NCBI RefSeq assembly: GCF_003053845.1
Contig: NZ_QAYG01000009.1
Coordinates: forward strand, 157,881-221,880
Origin: Breoghania corrubedonensis
Lineage (GTDB): Bacteria > Pseudomonadota > Alphaproteobacteria > Rhizobiales > Stappiaceae
Length of the DNA: 64,000 nucleotides
Direction of reading: 5' to 3'
Both the position numbers and the translations under genes were made by a program. This document shows positions 9,637-18,524 of this stretch, piece by piece. Every line of letters begins with the position of its first letter. The stretch's first letter is position 1. The notes under the pieces are model-generated. The model did not search any database and had not been told where the DNA came from. It saw nothing but the letters and a program-made list of their open reading frames with translations.

Positions 9637-10860
9637 TCAGTCCGCCATCGTCTCAATGGAGGCAAAGCTCACCGCCGGCTTGCCAGGCTCGTCGAATGGC
9701 CGCTCGACCTCCACGATGGTGTCGGGATAGAACCCGTTGAAATGCGTCCTGAGCGCCAGCGAGTAGGCGCCGATGTGGCCGATCTCGATCCAGTCTCCGG
9801 TATCCACCGTCTCCGGCAGCCAGAACGGGCGCGACAGGATGTCGACGGAGTCGCACGTCGCCCCGCACACCTTGAAGGGCACGATCTTGTCCGCATCGCC
9901 CGCCCGGCGCTTGCGGGCGGGATCGGGAATATGGCGCGCCGGCAGCGTGATCTTGCCGGTCCAGCTGTCCGACAGCGAGGCCCAGATACCGTCGTTGATG
10001 TAGAGCCGGCGGCCCTTTTTCAAAAGCACCCGCACCACCAGCGAGATGGAGCGCGCACAGATCGCCCGTCCCGGCTCGGCGACGATGGGCATGTCGGAAA
10101 AGCCCCATTCCTCGAGATCGCTCTTGAGCTGCCCGATCAGTTCCGCGGTCGTGGGCACCTGCGGCGCCTTGCGGCGCGGATCGTGGCCGTAGGTTGCGGG
10201 AAAGCCGCCGCCCACATCGAGGCCGACGAGATCGACCCCCGCGCGCGAGCGCACCCAGTCGGCAGACGCCAGCGCGCGCTCGTAGGTTTCCGCCTCCTCG
10301 ATCTGCGATCCGACATGAAAGCAGAGACCGCACTTGAAGCCGATCCGGTCGATCCTTTGCAGAAGCTCCACCGCATGCCCCGGCGCGGCGCCGAACTTCT
10401 TGGAAAGCTCGTAGGCCGCGTGGCCCTTGGTGGCGATGCGCACGAAGAGGGTGATATCGCCGGGATCGAGATCGAGCGCGCGCACGATCCTGAGGATCTT
10501 CGCCACCTCGTCCTCGTGATCGAGCGACAGGGTGCGGATGCGATAGGTCTCCAGCGCGAGGCGAATATCGGACTGAGCCTTGACCGGATGCATGTAGAGC
10601 ATTTCCGCCTTGGGCGCGACGGCCCGCACCGCGGCGAATTCCGCCGGAGAGGCGACGTCGAAACAGTCGATGCCGACACCGGCCAGCGCCTTCAGCACGA
10701 AAGGCTCGCCGTTGGTCTTGACCGCATAGGCCGTCTTGCCCGGAAAGGCCTGGATGAAGGCCTTCGCGTCGGCGGCGAGCACTTGCGGGTGAAAACAGTA
10801 GACGGGCTGGTCGGGACGGAGCGCGAGAGCCATCTCGCGCGCGCTTTCATATCGTTCCAT
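9637..10860 (-). CDS. Ornithine/lysine decarboxylase, fold III (alanine-racemase-like)
   Basis: The 407-residue PLP enzyme matches the eukaryotic-type ornithine decarboxylase family common in alphaproteobacteria. Visible landmarks are the PLP lysine in AYAVKTN (Lys48), the HVGSQ motif in the barrel, the glycine-rich GLDVGGGFP phosphate-binding loop, VAEPGRAI, and the C-terminal CGATCDSVD with the catalytic cysteine donated across the dimer. It converts ornithine (perhaps also lysine) to putrescine (cadaverine), starting polyamine synthesis in the cytoplasm. The start at 10860 is chosen because the family N-terminus begins there; AGGCG lies 6 bases before. Diaminopimelate decarboxylase is less likely because of the CGATCDSVD segment and short length. 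Confidence 0.9.
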   Translation of the reverse strand: MERYESAREMALALRPDQPVYCFHPQVLAADAKAFIQAFPGKTAYAVKTNGEPFVLKALAGVGIDCFDVASPAEFAAVRAVAPKAEMLYMHPVKAQSDIRLALETYRIRTLSLDHEDEVAKILRIVRALDLDPGDITLFVRIATKGHAAYELSKKFGAAPGHAVELLQRIDRIGFKCGLCFHVGSQIEEAETYERALASADWVRSRAGVDLVGLDVGGGFPATYGHDPRRKAPQVPTTAELIGQLKSDLEEWGFSDMPIVAEPGRAICARSISLVVRVLLKKGRRLYINDGIWASLSDSWTGKITLPARHIPDPARKRRAGDADKIVPFKVCGATCDSVDILSRPFWLPETVDTGDWIEIGHIGAYSLALRTHFNGFYPDTIVEVERPFDEPGKPAVSFASIETMAD

Positions 10861-10963
10861 CAATCGCCTATCGAGCTCCCCTCGTTTTTCGAAACGGCCG
10901 CCACAGCATGACAGCCGCCATCCGCCACCACAACCGTGCTCACCACGATGGCGAACACGGCAC

Positions 10964-12055
10964 TCAGTGACAGATCCGGTAGGTGCAGGTCTTGCCGTGG
11001 CAACCCTGGTCGAGATGCATGTGATCCTGATGATAGGCATCGCCTTCCGGCGAGAGCACGGTGAGGAAGCGATCGCACGCCTCCTTGCGCACATGCATCA
11101 GGAATGCCTTCTCCTTGCCCTTGGTCTTCCAGCCGTCGGCGACGGTGACGATCCGCCCGTCGGCAAGGCGGAAGGCGGAAATATCGACGGCATTGCCCTT
11201 GGCGTGCTCGGAAATCTTGCCGGAGGAAAGGTTGTTGCGCCGCCGGCACTGGAAGGAGGAGGCGATGCGCAGGCCTTTCAGATCCGAGCCCAGATAGCTG
11301 CGTGCCGCCGGCGCCACCACATCGCGCACCCAACCCGAAAATGACGACGCCAGCGCGCAATCGAGCGTTGCGTCGGGCGTGAGGTCGATGCCCTGTGGCG
11401 CCTCCAGCGCCGAAAGCTCCACCGGCACCGGGATATGGCAGGCCGGAACCTCGGGTTCGGGCTGTTCCACCCGCTCGATCGTCGCGCCGTCGAGGCTGCA
11501 GGCGACGGGATGTTGCGGCGGCCCGTCCGGCAATTTCGGCGGCACCCTGGCAAAGAGCGTGTCGGCTTCCGGCCTTGCGGGTTTTCCGCCAGGTTTCTCA
11601 ACGGGCGTTCCGACGGGCCGGGCCGTGCTCCGCGCGCTCCCATCGGTTGCCGTTCCCGCCAGCATGTCGGGCTTGGGCGGTGGCAGGTGATCGGCACCGG
11701 GTTTTGGGGCCGGCGCGGGGTTGCCCGCCGCGCGCCCGGCACCCGCGCCGCCGACAGCTTCGGCCGCAATGTCGCTTTCGGCGTCGGCGGCGGTGTCCGC
11801 ATCCGTCCCGGCGGAGGGCTGAGCGGCAGTTCCGGGCACTTCTGGTTTCGCGGCCTCGGGCTTTGCGGCCTCGGGCTTTGCGGCTTCCGCCTTGCCCTCG
11901 GCAGGCTGCCCGGAAGCTTCTTCCATGGCCTGCCCCGCGCCATCGCGCGCCACGGAGCCGCGTTGCTGAGATTGCGGCGCGGCAACACCTGTGGCAGGAA
12001 GAATACAGACGGAGAGAATGGCGGCGAGGAGGGCGGCAACTTGTCTTTTCGGCAC
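10964..12055 (-). CDS. Extensin-like C-terminal domain protein, exported
   Basis: The 363-residue protein starts with a signal peptide (KRQVAALLAAILSVCILPAT), continues with a low-complexity linker rich in Ala, Pro, Glu and Lys (tandem AAKPE units, about 45-75; Pro-rich to about 165), and ends with an extensin-like domain (about 180-363). That domain shows SFQCRRRNN, SEHAKGNAVDIS and DHMHLD, the HxxxxxxD and HxH arrangement shared with M15/VanY-type zinc peptidases, plus cysteine pairs. A periplasmic cell-wall role is inferred. I place the start at a GTG at 12055, preceded by AGGGA and followed directly by the signal peptide. It is divergent from the LysE-family gene. Confidence 0.83.
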   Translation of the reverse strand: MPKRQVAALLAAILSVCILPATGVAAPQSQQRGSVARDGAGQAMEEASGQPAEGKAEAAKPEAAKPEAAKPEVPGTAAQPSAGTDADTAADAESDIAAEAVGGAGAGRAAGNPAPAPKPGADHLPPPKPDMLAGTATDGSARSTARPVGTPVEKPGGKPARPEADTLFARVPPKLPDGPPQHPVACSLDGATIERVEQPEPEVPACHIPVPVELSALEAPQGIDLTPDATLDCALASSFSGWVRDVVAPAARSYLGSDLKGLRIASSFQCRRRNNLSSGKISEHAKGNAVDISAFRLADGRIVTVADGWKTKGKEKAFLMHVRKEACDRFLTVLSPEGDAYHQDHMHLDQGCHGKTCTYRICH

Positions 12056-12232
12056 GTCCCTGCCCTTTCCGGTTGCGCAAGCATCCACGCGCGTGCCTGA
12101 TACGAGAGCCTGTCGGGGCCGCGCGGGTTTCGTGTTCACAACGCCTGAAGGGCGCAAGTGGTTTCGTCGGACCGTCTTTTCGGCCCATCGCCGAGGTCGA
12201 AAGCTCGGGGAACAATCCTTCGGGAGGCTATC

Positions 12233-12859
12233 ATGACGTGGGAACTCTATTCTGCCTATCTGGTGGCAACGGTGATCGTGCTGGCGATACCGGGGCCGAC
12301 GATCATGCTGGTGGTCTCCTACGCGCTGGCGCAGGGGCGCAGGACGGCGCTCGCCTCCGTTACCGGCGTCGCGCTTGGCGACACGACGGCCGCGACCCTG
12401 TCGCTCGCCGGCCTCGGCGCCGTGCTGGCGACCTCCGCCATGCTCTTCACCGTTCTGAAATGGGTGGGCGCCGCCTACCTCATCTGGCTCGGCTGGAAGA
12501 TGTGGCGCACCTCGCCCGCCCCGCTTGAAACGGTGGCGACCGCGACCCGGGACAGCCGCACCATCCTGGCGCATGCCTGGATCGTGACGGCGCTGAACCC
12601 CAAGGGCATCGCCTTCTTCATCGCCTTTCTGCCGCACTTCATCGCCCCCGGCGCGCCGGTTGCCCCGCAGCTCGTGCTGATGGGGGTGACTTTTGTGGTG
12701 CTCGCCATCGTCAACGCGCTCGTCTACGCGCTGGCCGCATCCGCCGTGCGCGAGAAGGTCAACCGGCCGGCGACGCTGAAGGCGATCAACCGGCTCGGCG
12801 GCAGCGTGTTGATCGCCGCCGGGGTGATGACGGCCGCGATGCGGCGGGTGTCGGCGTAG
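12233..12859 (+). CDS. LysE/RhtB family amino-acid exporter
   Basis: The 208-residue inner-membrane protein has the family opening (YSAYLVATVIVLAIPGPTIM, with the PGP motif near residue 22) and about six hydrophobic segments, including GVALGDTTAATLSLAGLGAV and the ALNPKGIAFFIAFLP segment with its conserved NPK. Family members export basic or neutral amino acids (lysine, homoserine, threonine); the substrate is not predictable. ATG at 12233 has GGGAGG 5 bases upstream. It is transcribed away from the extensin-like gene and stands alone; the next gene is convergent. Confidence 0.92.
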   Translation: MTWELYSAYLVATVIVLAIPGPTIMLVVSYALAQGRRTALASVTGVALGDTTAATLSLAGLGAVLATSAMLFTVLKWVGAAYLIWLGWKMWRTSPAPLETVATATRDSRTILAHAWIVTALNPKGIAFFIAFLPHFIAPGAPVAPQLVLMGVTFVVLAIVNALVYALAASAVREKVNRPATLKAINRLGGSVLIAAGVMTAAMRRVSA

Positions 12860-12902
12860 GAAGAGAAAGAGGGTGGACGCATGCGCAATGCGTACGGCCC
12901 AC

Positions 12903-13886
12903 TCAGATCACCAGCACCGCCGCCCCCGACAGCCGGCCTTCGCGCAGATCGGCCAGCGCCTCGTTGGCGCTTTCCAGCGGATATTCCGTCACCTCGGTGC
13001 GGATACCCGCCGCAGGCGCCAGCGCCAGGAACTCCACGGCATCGGCCCGCGTGAGATTGGCGACCGAGCGGATGACGCGTTCCTCCCACAGGTCGCGATA
13101 GGGAAAGCTCGGGATATCCGACATGTGGATGCCGCCCGAGACCACCACCCCGCCTTTTTTCACCTGTTTCAAAGCCATGGGAATAAGCGCGCCGACAGGA
13201 GCGAAGATCAGCGCCGCATCGAGCGGTTCCGGCGCGGGTTCGTCCGACCCGCCGGCCCACGCCGCCCCCATTGAGCGCGCGAAATCCTGCGCGGCCGCAT
13301 CTCCCGGCCGGGTGAACGCATGGACGGTGCGGCCCTCGTGGCGCGCGAGCTGGGCGACGATATGGGCGGCCGCGCCGAAGCCGTAGATGCCGATGACGTT
13401 TGCGGGGCCGGCGAGCTTCAGCGTGCGGTAGCCGATGAGCCCGGCACACAGCAGCGGCGCGGCCTGCGCATCGGTGTAGCCATCGGGCAGCGCGAAACAG
13501 TAGTCGGCATCGGCCACGATATGCGTGGCATAGCCGCCGTCGCGCGTGTAGCCGGTGAAGCCGGGATGATCGCACAGGTTTTCGCGCCCGCTCTCGCAAT
13601 AGGGGCACGCGCCGCAGGTGTGCCCCAGCCACGGCACGCCGACGCGCGCACCCGGCGAAAACGTTTCCACCCCCGCCCCGAGCGCCGCCACCCGGCCGAC
13701 CACCTCGTGCCCAGGCACAATGGGCACCGGCACATCGGGCAATTCTCCGTCGACAACATGCAGGTCCGTGCGGCAGACGCCGCAGGCGGAGACCGCGACG
13801 AGGATCTCGCCGGGCCCGGGCTGCGGTGTCTCGCGCCGCCTTGCGACCAGCGGCGTGCCGACCTTTTCCAGCACCATCGCCTTCAT
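12903..13886 (-). CDS. Zinc-dependent alcohol dehydrogenase (MDR family)
   Basis: The 327-residue protein has the catalytic-zinc motifs CGVCRTDLHVV and PGHEVVGRV, the structural-zinc cysteine cluster CGACPYCESGRENLC, and a nucleotide-binding loop with GIYGFGAAAHIVAQLA. This layout is that of AdhA-type zinc alcohol dehydrogenases, cytoplasmic NAD(P)-dependent enzymes. The start at 13886 (KAMVLEK) is preferred on family fit and an AGAGGA sequence about 8 bases upstream; the frame remains open to 13967. The coenzyme loop GFGAAA differs slightly from GxGxxG. The physiological substrate is unknown. It lies downstream of the DUF1007 operon with a separate start. Confidence 0.9.
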   Translation of the reverse strand: MKAMVLEKVGTPLVARRRETPQPGPGEILVAVSACGVCRTDLHVVDGELPDVPVPIVPGHEVVGRVAALGAGVETFSPGARVGVPWLGHTCGACPYCESGRENLCDHPGFTGYTRDGGYATHIVADADYCFALPDGYTDAQAAPLLCAGLIGYRTLKLAGPANVIGIYGFGAAAHIVAQLARHEGRTVHAFTRPGDAAAQDFARSMGAAWAGGSDEPAPEPLDAALIFAPVGALIPMALKQVKKGGVVVSGGIHMSDIPSFPYRDLWEERVIRSVANLTRADAVEFLALAPAAGIRTEVTEYPLESANEALADLREGRLSGAAVLVI

Positions 13887-13982
13887 GCCGATATCCTCTT
13901 CCCGATACGGTTGCACGGACATCGGAAACCTTCGGGCACCGCAAGGCAAGCGGCATCCGTGCGTCACGGGCGCAACGGACGA

Positions 13983-14594
13983 TCACTGCGCCCGGCAACT
14001 GAGCGTGATCACCTGCGGCGCAACGGCGAAGCGCGGGTAGCTGCCGGCCGGGCCCGGCGCGATCGCGGCCGCGCAACCTTTTGCCGGAGCATCCTTCACG
14101 ATCGCCAGCTTGTCCTGCGCCGGCTCCACATCCATGACGAAATCGGGATCGCGCACCGTGACGGTCAGCGGCGTGCGTGCCGGATCGACCGGCTGCGGTA
14201 GGCGCAGGCCGAAGGCGATGATGACGATCGGCCCCGACGCATAGGCACGAAAGCCGAACGGCTTCAGGACGCCCGGCGAGCGCCCCCCCACCCGTATCGC
14301 CGTCAGATAGCCGCTGGAGGCGAGATTGCCCATAATATCGGCGCCGGCGGCCATGCTTTCGGCCTTGTCGAACGTGCCGTCGCCATTTCGATCATAGGTC
14401 TTGAAGATTTGCGCGCTGGTACCCTCGTCCAGCGTCCAGGCCTCATCCACGGCCTTGACCAGCGTGCCGGAGAACGGGAAGGCGACACGGTAGACGAGCT
14501 GGGTCACGCTATGGGCCGCAGCCGGCGCATCCCCCGCCCCAAGGACAGCGATGACAGCGCCAAGCGCCGCGATGTGCCGTTTCACCTTGAACAT
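13983..14594 (-). CDS. DUF1007 family periplasmic protein with EF-hand-like loop
   Basis: The 203-residue protein has a signal peptide (residues 1-26, ending APAAA) followed by the DUF1007 pattern. A 12-residue loop DRNGDGTFDKAE matches the calcium-binding EF-hand spacing. One cysteine sits late (KGCAAAI) and one near the C-terminus (LSCRAQ). DUF1007 genes are often found next to nickel/cobalt/zinc transport genes; here the two genes upstream in the operon encode a membrane protein and HupE. The ATG at 14594 has GAGGAGG abutting it; a GTG nine bases on (14585) has better spacing, so the true N-terminus may be VKRHIAAL. Function is unproven. Confidence 0.78.
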   Translation of the reverse strand: MFKVKRHIAALGAVIAVLGAGDAPAAAHSVTQLVYRVAFPFSGTLVKAVDEAWTLDEGTSAQIFKTYDRNGDGTFDKAESMAAGADIMGNLASSGYLTAIRVGGRSPGVLKPFGFRAYASGPIVIIAFGLRLPQPVDPARTPLTVTVRDPDFVMDVEPAQDKLAIVKDAPAKGCAAAIAPGPAGSYPRFAVAPQVITLSCRAQ

Positions 14595-14599
14595 CCTCC

Positions 14600-15403
14600 T
14601 CAGGGTTGAAGCGCGGGATCGAAACCGCGCGGACGGGCTGGCCCCGGCAGGGCGTCGGCCGTGTCGGGATCCGGGAAGAACGAGCCCGGATCGACGCCCG
14701 GCGGCACGGCGGGATCGGGCGGACGGGCTGCGGGCGATACGGGCTGCGTCTGCGGCTCGGGCGGCATCTGTTCCATCCGCACCGCCCGGGCGATCACCGC
14801 GCCGCCATGCATGAGGCCGATGGCGACGAGCCAGCTTCCCGCAATCCGCCCCGCCACATCGAACCAGCGCCGCCGCAGCACCCGAAGCGTCAGCATAACG
14901 GCGAGCACGATCCAGCAAACCACCGCCGCGCCGGCAATGGGGAAGGCCGGATCGCGCAGGCTCGGATCGCTAAGGCGCAGAAAGAGCCCACACAGCCCGC
15001 CCGCGATCAGCGCCGCGACAGGCACCAGTCCCGCGCGAAGAACGCGCGGGCCGAGCAGTCCCAGACCGACGACGATGGACGCCGCCGGGGTGATGAGGCC
15101 AGCGGGATCCGGCAGGCCGCCGGCAAAGCCCAGCAGCACCGCCTCGCCCGCAAGGCCGCCGGTGAGCCCGAGCGCGAAGGCCACAAGCCCGCCAACCAGA
15201 ACGCCCCGCCCGGCAAGGGCGAGCGCAATGGCGAGCCCGATAAGCGGCAACACCTGCTGCGGCGCCAGCACGGTGGTGAGGATCCACCAGTCGAGCAGCG
15301 AGCGCGCGGGAAGGGCGAAGACGACAACGAGGATCGCGGCCACGCCGGCGAACGCGAGCGCCGGGCCGATCCATCGGGCCTTTGTGCTGAGCGCGGCGGT
15401 CAT
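14600..15403 (-). CDS. Polytopic membrane protein, HupE/UreJ-like
   Basis: The 267-residue protein has about seven hydrophobic segments in residues 10-210 (for example VLPLIGLAIALALAGRG and LVGGLVAFALGLTGG) and a proline-rich C-terminal tail of about 50 residues. It sits between HupE and DUF1007, 6 bases after the HupE stop and 5 bases before the DUF1007 start, so the three are cotranscribed and probably translationally coupled (AGGTGAC lies before its ATG). I assign it to the HupE/UreJ-like group on gene context and hydrophobic pattern; the usual His-rich NicO/RcnA motifs are absent. A role in metal uptake or export is inferred. Confidence 0.6.
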   Translation of the reverse strand: MTAALSTKARWIGPALAFAGVAAILVVVFALPARSLLDWWILTTVLAPQQVLPLIGLAIALALAGRGVLVGGLVAFALGLTGGLAGEAVLLGFAGGLPDPAGLITPAASIVVGLGLLGPRVLRAGLVPVAALIAGGLCGLFLRLSDPSLRDPAFPIAGAAVVCWIVLAVMLTLRVLRRRWFDVAGRIAGSWLVAIGLMHGGAVIARAVRMEQMPPEPQTQPVSPAARPPDPAVPPGVDPGSFFPDPDTADALPGPARPRGFDPALQP

Positions 15404-15409
15404 GTCACC

Positions 15410-16021
15410 TCATGTCACCAGGAAATAGCAGCCGCCGAGCGCGATCGCCGCGCCCAGCACCCGCGAAAACCGGCCTTCGTGAATGCGCTGGAGCCCGAGC
15501 CCGACGCCGATGCCGATCAGATGGATGGTGCCTGTGGCCAGCACGAAGCCGATGGCATAGTCGGCCGGATCGGCGGCGCGCGGCAGTTCCGCGCCGTGGG
15601 CGTAGCCGTGGCAGATGGCGAAGATCGCGATGAGCGCCAGCGCGCCCCATTCCGGCGGGTGCCAGGCGAAGGCGATCGCCAGCCCCAGCGCCAGGATCGA
15701 CAGGGCGATGCCGGTTTCGATGCCGATCATCGGCACGCCGAGAATGCCCATGATGCCGCCAACGACCATGATCAGCGGAAAGGCGACGGGCAGGCTCCAC
15801 ACCGGCCGCCCGCCCATCTGCGCACCCCACAGGCCGACCGCGAACATGGCGAGGAAATGATCGGCCCCGGTGAGCGGATGTTCAAAGCCGCTGGTGAAGC
15901 CGCCCGCCCCGCCCTGGATGATATGGGCCGAGGCCGGAGCGCTGAGCCCCAGCACAGCCAGCCCCGACAGGGCGATGATGCTCGCGGGCACGTGCCCGCC
16001 CTTCAGCCTGCTTCGACGCAT
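15410..16021 (-). CDS. hupE: HupE/UreJ family membrane protein
   Basis: The 203-residue inner-membrane protein has a signal-like first segment ending APASAH and the HupE/UreJ hallmarks HPLTGADHFLAM and CHGYAHG, whose histidines and acidic residues are thought to bind nickel or cobalt. Members act as secondary metal transporters for hydrogenase or urease, but related proteins occur in organisms without either. It is the first gene of the three-gene operon with the membrane protein and DUF1007. The start at 16021 has GAGGGA 8 bases upstream; an in-frame ATG at 16204 precedes sequence unlike protein. A possible operator lies about 200 bases upstream. Confidence 0.85.
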   Translation of the reverse strand: MRRSRLKGGHVPASIIALSGLAVLGLSAPASAHIIQGGAGGFTSGFEHPLTGADHFLAMFAVGLWGAQMGGRPVWSLPVAFPLIMVVGGIMGILGVPMIGIETGIALSILALGLAIAFAWHPPEWGALALIAIFAICHGYAHGAELPRAADPADYAIGFVLATGTIHLIGIGVGLGLQRIHEGRFSRVLGAAIALGGCYFLVT

Positions 16022-16214
16022 GCGCAGTTCCCTCTCCGGCCCCCGCCCGAAGGCGGAGCGACGACGGCAGGGCCCGGGGCCCTCATGGGGCACATGCGCC
16101 GGCAACACAAAGCACAGACCGGCCCCCCGGGACCGGCTGGTCAGCGTTTCCGACAACGATGTGCGCCCGCAAGGCCGAACGGCCTGCCGCGTCTCACGTC
16201 GCAACCCCGAAACC

Positions 16215-16235
16215 GTAATGTTATAACGTTATGTC
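16215..16235. promoter_or_regulatory. Overlapping palindromes upstream of the HupE operon, Zur-like
   Basis: In a GC-rich gap the sequence GTAATGTTATAACGTTATG holds two overlapping perfect palindromes, GTTATAAC at 16220-16227 and ATAACGTTAT at 16223-16232. It resembles the TGTTATANNATAACA-type boxes reported for alphaproteobacterial Zur, though the symmetry is not exact. It lies about 195 bases before the HupE start. The remainder of the gap 16022-16369 shows no convincing gene or known riboswitch. Confidence 0.4.
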
Positions 16236-16369
16236 CGGATTGTGGCGAGGACCACATATGAGCGGCGGCGGCAAGAGGAACGGACCGCGGCGGCATCAGA
16301 ACCGACAGGCGGCCGCCCCCGTGCCGGGCGACGAGGGCGCATACGCGTCGCGGCCGGTGCGCGCGCCGT

Positions 16370-16780
16370 TCAGGCCCCACCCTTCGCCCCGACAACCTCG
16401 CCGTCTTCCTTGGTGAAGGCGGCCACGGGGCTGTCCAGAAGCTCCAAAACGGCTTCCGAGGGCCGACACAGCTTCACGCCCTTCGGCGTCACGACGATCG
16501 GGCGGTTGATGAGGATCGGGTGTTCCATCATGAAGTCGATCAGCTCGTCGTCGCTCCACTTCGGATCATCAAGGCCGAGTTCGTCATAGGGCGTGCCCTT
16601 CTGGCGCAGGACGGCGCGCACGGGCACGCCCATGGCCTTGACGAGGCCCACCAGCGTCCCGCGCGAGGGCGGGGTCTTCAGATATTCGACGACCTCCGGC
16701 TCCTCGCCGCTTTCCCGGATCATCGCCAGCACATTGCGCGACGTGCCGCATTTGGGGTTGTGGTAGATGGTGACGGACAT
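16370..16780 (-). CDS. arsC: Arsenate reductase, ArsC glutaredoxin-linked type
   Basis: The 136-residue protein begins VTIYHNPKCGTSRNVL with the catalytic cysteine at position 11 and continues with ELGLDDPKWSDDELIDFMM, HPILINRPIVV and KLCRPSE, the order found in ArsC of the thioredoxin-fold, glutathione/glutaredoxin-dependent class. It reduces arsenate to arsenite in the cytoplasm. The start at 16780 has GGAG 8 bases upstream. No arsenite pump or ArsR regulator is adjacent, so it may act with distant partners or have a housekeeping role. Confidence 0.92.
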   Translation of the reverse strand: MSVTIYHNPKCGTSRNVLAMIRESGEEPEVVEYLKTPPSRGTLVGLVKAMGVPVRAVLRQKGTPYDELGLDDPKWSDDELIDFMMEHPILINRPIVVTPKGVKLCRPSEAVLELLDSPVAAFTKEDGEVVGAKGGA

Positions 16781-17000
16781 GGGGAAGGCTCCGGGCATGA
16801 AGACAGGTTTTTGCGATCGGCCCTGTCGCCATCCGGGACCGGAGCCTCTCGCGATAAGGAACCTGTGGACTGGCCGGAAGATTGCGTCACCTCGGCGTAA
16901 AGAACAAGACCACCTGCAGTACACTGCATCCCGACGGCCCCCTATCGCAACGACGCTCAAGGCTGGCCTGGCCGCCTCGTCGGGAGCCAGACCATTTCTC

Positions 17001-18452
17001 TCACCCTAAACGGTTACCGTGTGGAGCACGCGGGCAGCGTGGATCGGGGTAGAACGGCTTGTTCCAGCCGTAGCTTTTCAGCACGTCTCGCCAGCAGCGA
17101 CCACGATTGGCATTGCATTCGGAGAAATACTCGCAATTGGCACAAGGCCCGTCCGGCACATCCGTCTGGATCGGATGCAACAGCCCTTCGGCGAGCGCGC
17201 TGTTCCACATTTCCATCACCGACTGCCGGCGCAAATCACCGATAATGAAGGCGGGATGATCGTAGAGTTCTTCGCAGACTGTAACGCGACCGTCCGGCAG
17301 CAGCACGAAGCTGTCGCGATCTGCGGTGCAGAAGGCGCGCCGCGTCCATTCCAGTTCTCGTTGCTCCGGATCGCTCGCGGGCGCAAGCGCACCGCCACCA
17401 ACGGAAATATCCATGTGCGGATAGTCTTCCTGAAGCTCCAGTGCCATTCGTTCCACCTGAGCGATGTCCGCATCGGTGGCGAAAAGCGTATCCTTGTGGC
17501 GAAACAGCGATCTCCCGTAAGCGGAAAACTGCAGGCGGAACACGTTACCCATTTCGCCGGCGAAACGGATCAAATCCCGCGCAAGGGTCGCATTGTGAGG
17601 CGTCACGACCGTGTTGATGCGGACGCGAAGCCCTGCTTCTCTCAGATGATGCAGTGCCCGGAAGGCGCGGAGGTGGTAGTCCCTGACACCGACCATGTAG
17701 TCCATCGTTTCCGGATCGACGCAGTCCAGGCTGAACTGCACGGTTTCCACGCCGATGTCGCGCAACATCCGCGCCTTGCGTGGTCCGAGGCCGATCTTGG
17801 TCGGAATGTCTGCCACCATCCCAGCTTCGTAGACAGAACGGATTATGCGAAAGATGCCCGGCCGGGCAAGAGCGTCGCCACCGGAAAACTGAAGCGACTC
17901 GACACCCAGCGACGCGAGTTCATGGACAATTTCCTCGACACGCTCCACCGGCAGCAGATTGGCCTCGCGGTCCTTGCGCACTTTAGCATAGCAATAGACA
18001 CAATCCTGCGGGCAATAGAGCGTGGTCAGATAATAAACGTTGCAGGGAATGCGAAGCCGGCGCTCGGTCAGATTGACGGTGCGCGCATCCATGATGAAAT
18101 CTGATGGCTCGTAGTCGACCGCATCGTCGATCGGTTCATCACTCAGACGAAAGATATCCTCCGCCTGGCGCTCGCCGGTGGTGTAGAAATCAAGGAGGGC
18201 CTGTACCTGTCCTGCCGCGTTGGGGCGGTCCGTGTCCGTGATGACGGCCCAGAGATCAATAACGTCAGCAACACGCCTGCGGCCGTTGAACAGACTGAGC
18301 ACGATTGCCTCTCCCGGGGGCAGGCGGCGACAGATGTAGGAACGGTTCGTCAACGGTGAGGGTCTGGTGATCAGGACAGAGCGATCAATGTCGTTCTTCA
18401 GTCTCAGTCCCGTATGAAGCGCACCGAACCGACTTTCGGGTACCAGTTCCAT
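17001..18452 (-). CDS. Radical SAM/SPASM peptide maturase with PqqD-like N-terminus
   Basis: The 483-residue protein probably modifies the 56-residue cysteine-rich peptide encoded just upstream. Residues 10-105 resemble a PqqD-type peptide-binding (RRE) domain (LRLKNDIDRSVLITRP, then LPPGEAIVLSLFNGRRRVAD). The radical SAM cluster is C147-x3-C151-x2-C154 (CPQDCVYCY), followed by FSGGDALARPG at 189-199, the GGEP-like SAM-binding motif. The C-terminal SPASM region has Cys at 375, 393, 437, 440, 446, 453 and 473, enough for two auxiliary Fe-S clusters. The start at 18452 is chosen because GGGAG lies 6 bases upstream; an earlier ATG at 18515 has poor support. SPASM enzymes with an RRE typically install thioether or C-C crosslinks; the chemistry here is unknown. 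No transporter or protease gene is adjacent. Confidence 0.88.
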   Translation of the reverse strand: MELVPESRFGALHTGLRLKNDIDRSVLITRPSPLTNRSYICRRLPPGEAIVLSLFNGRRRVADVIDLWAVITDTDRPNAAGQVQALLDFYTTGERQAEDIFRLSDEPIDDAVDYEPSDFIMDARTVNLTERRLRIPCNVYYLTTLYCPQDCVYCYAKVRKDREANLLPVERVEEIVHELASLGVESLQFSGGDALARPGIFRIIRSVYEAGMVADIPTKIGLGPRKARMLRDIGVETVQFSLDCVDPETMDYMVGVRDYHLRAFRALHHLREAGLRVRINTVVTPHNATLARDLIRFAGEMGNVFRLQFSAYGRSLFRHKDTLFATDADIAQVERMALELQEDYPHMDISVGGGALAPASDPEQRELEWTRRAFCTADRDSFVLLPDGRVTVCEELYDHPAFIIGDLRRQSVMEMWNSALAEGLLHPIQTDVPDGPCANCEYFSECNANRGRCWRDVLKSYGWNKPFYPDPRCPRAPHGNRLG

Positions 18453-18524
18453 CGGATTCTCCCATGCGGCAGGAAACGGATACTCCTGCACGTACCGAAG
18501 CACGCACAGGAGCATCCCGCATCG

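Noticed and set aside
16022..16215. Possible cobalamin riboswitch before hupE
   Set aside because: The leader is GC-rich and structured, but the conserved B12-box and GCCACTG-type segments are absent.
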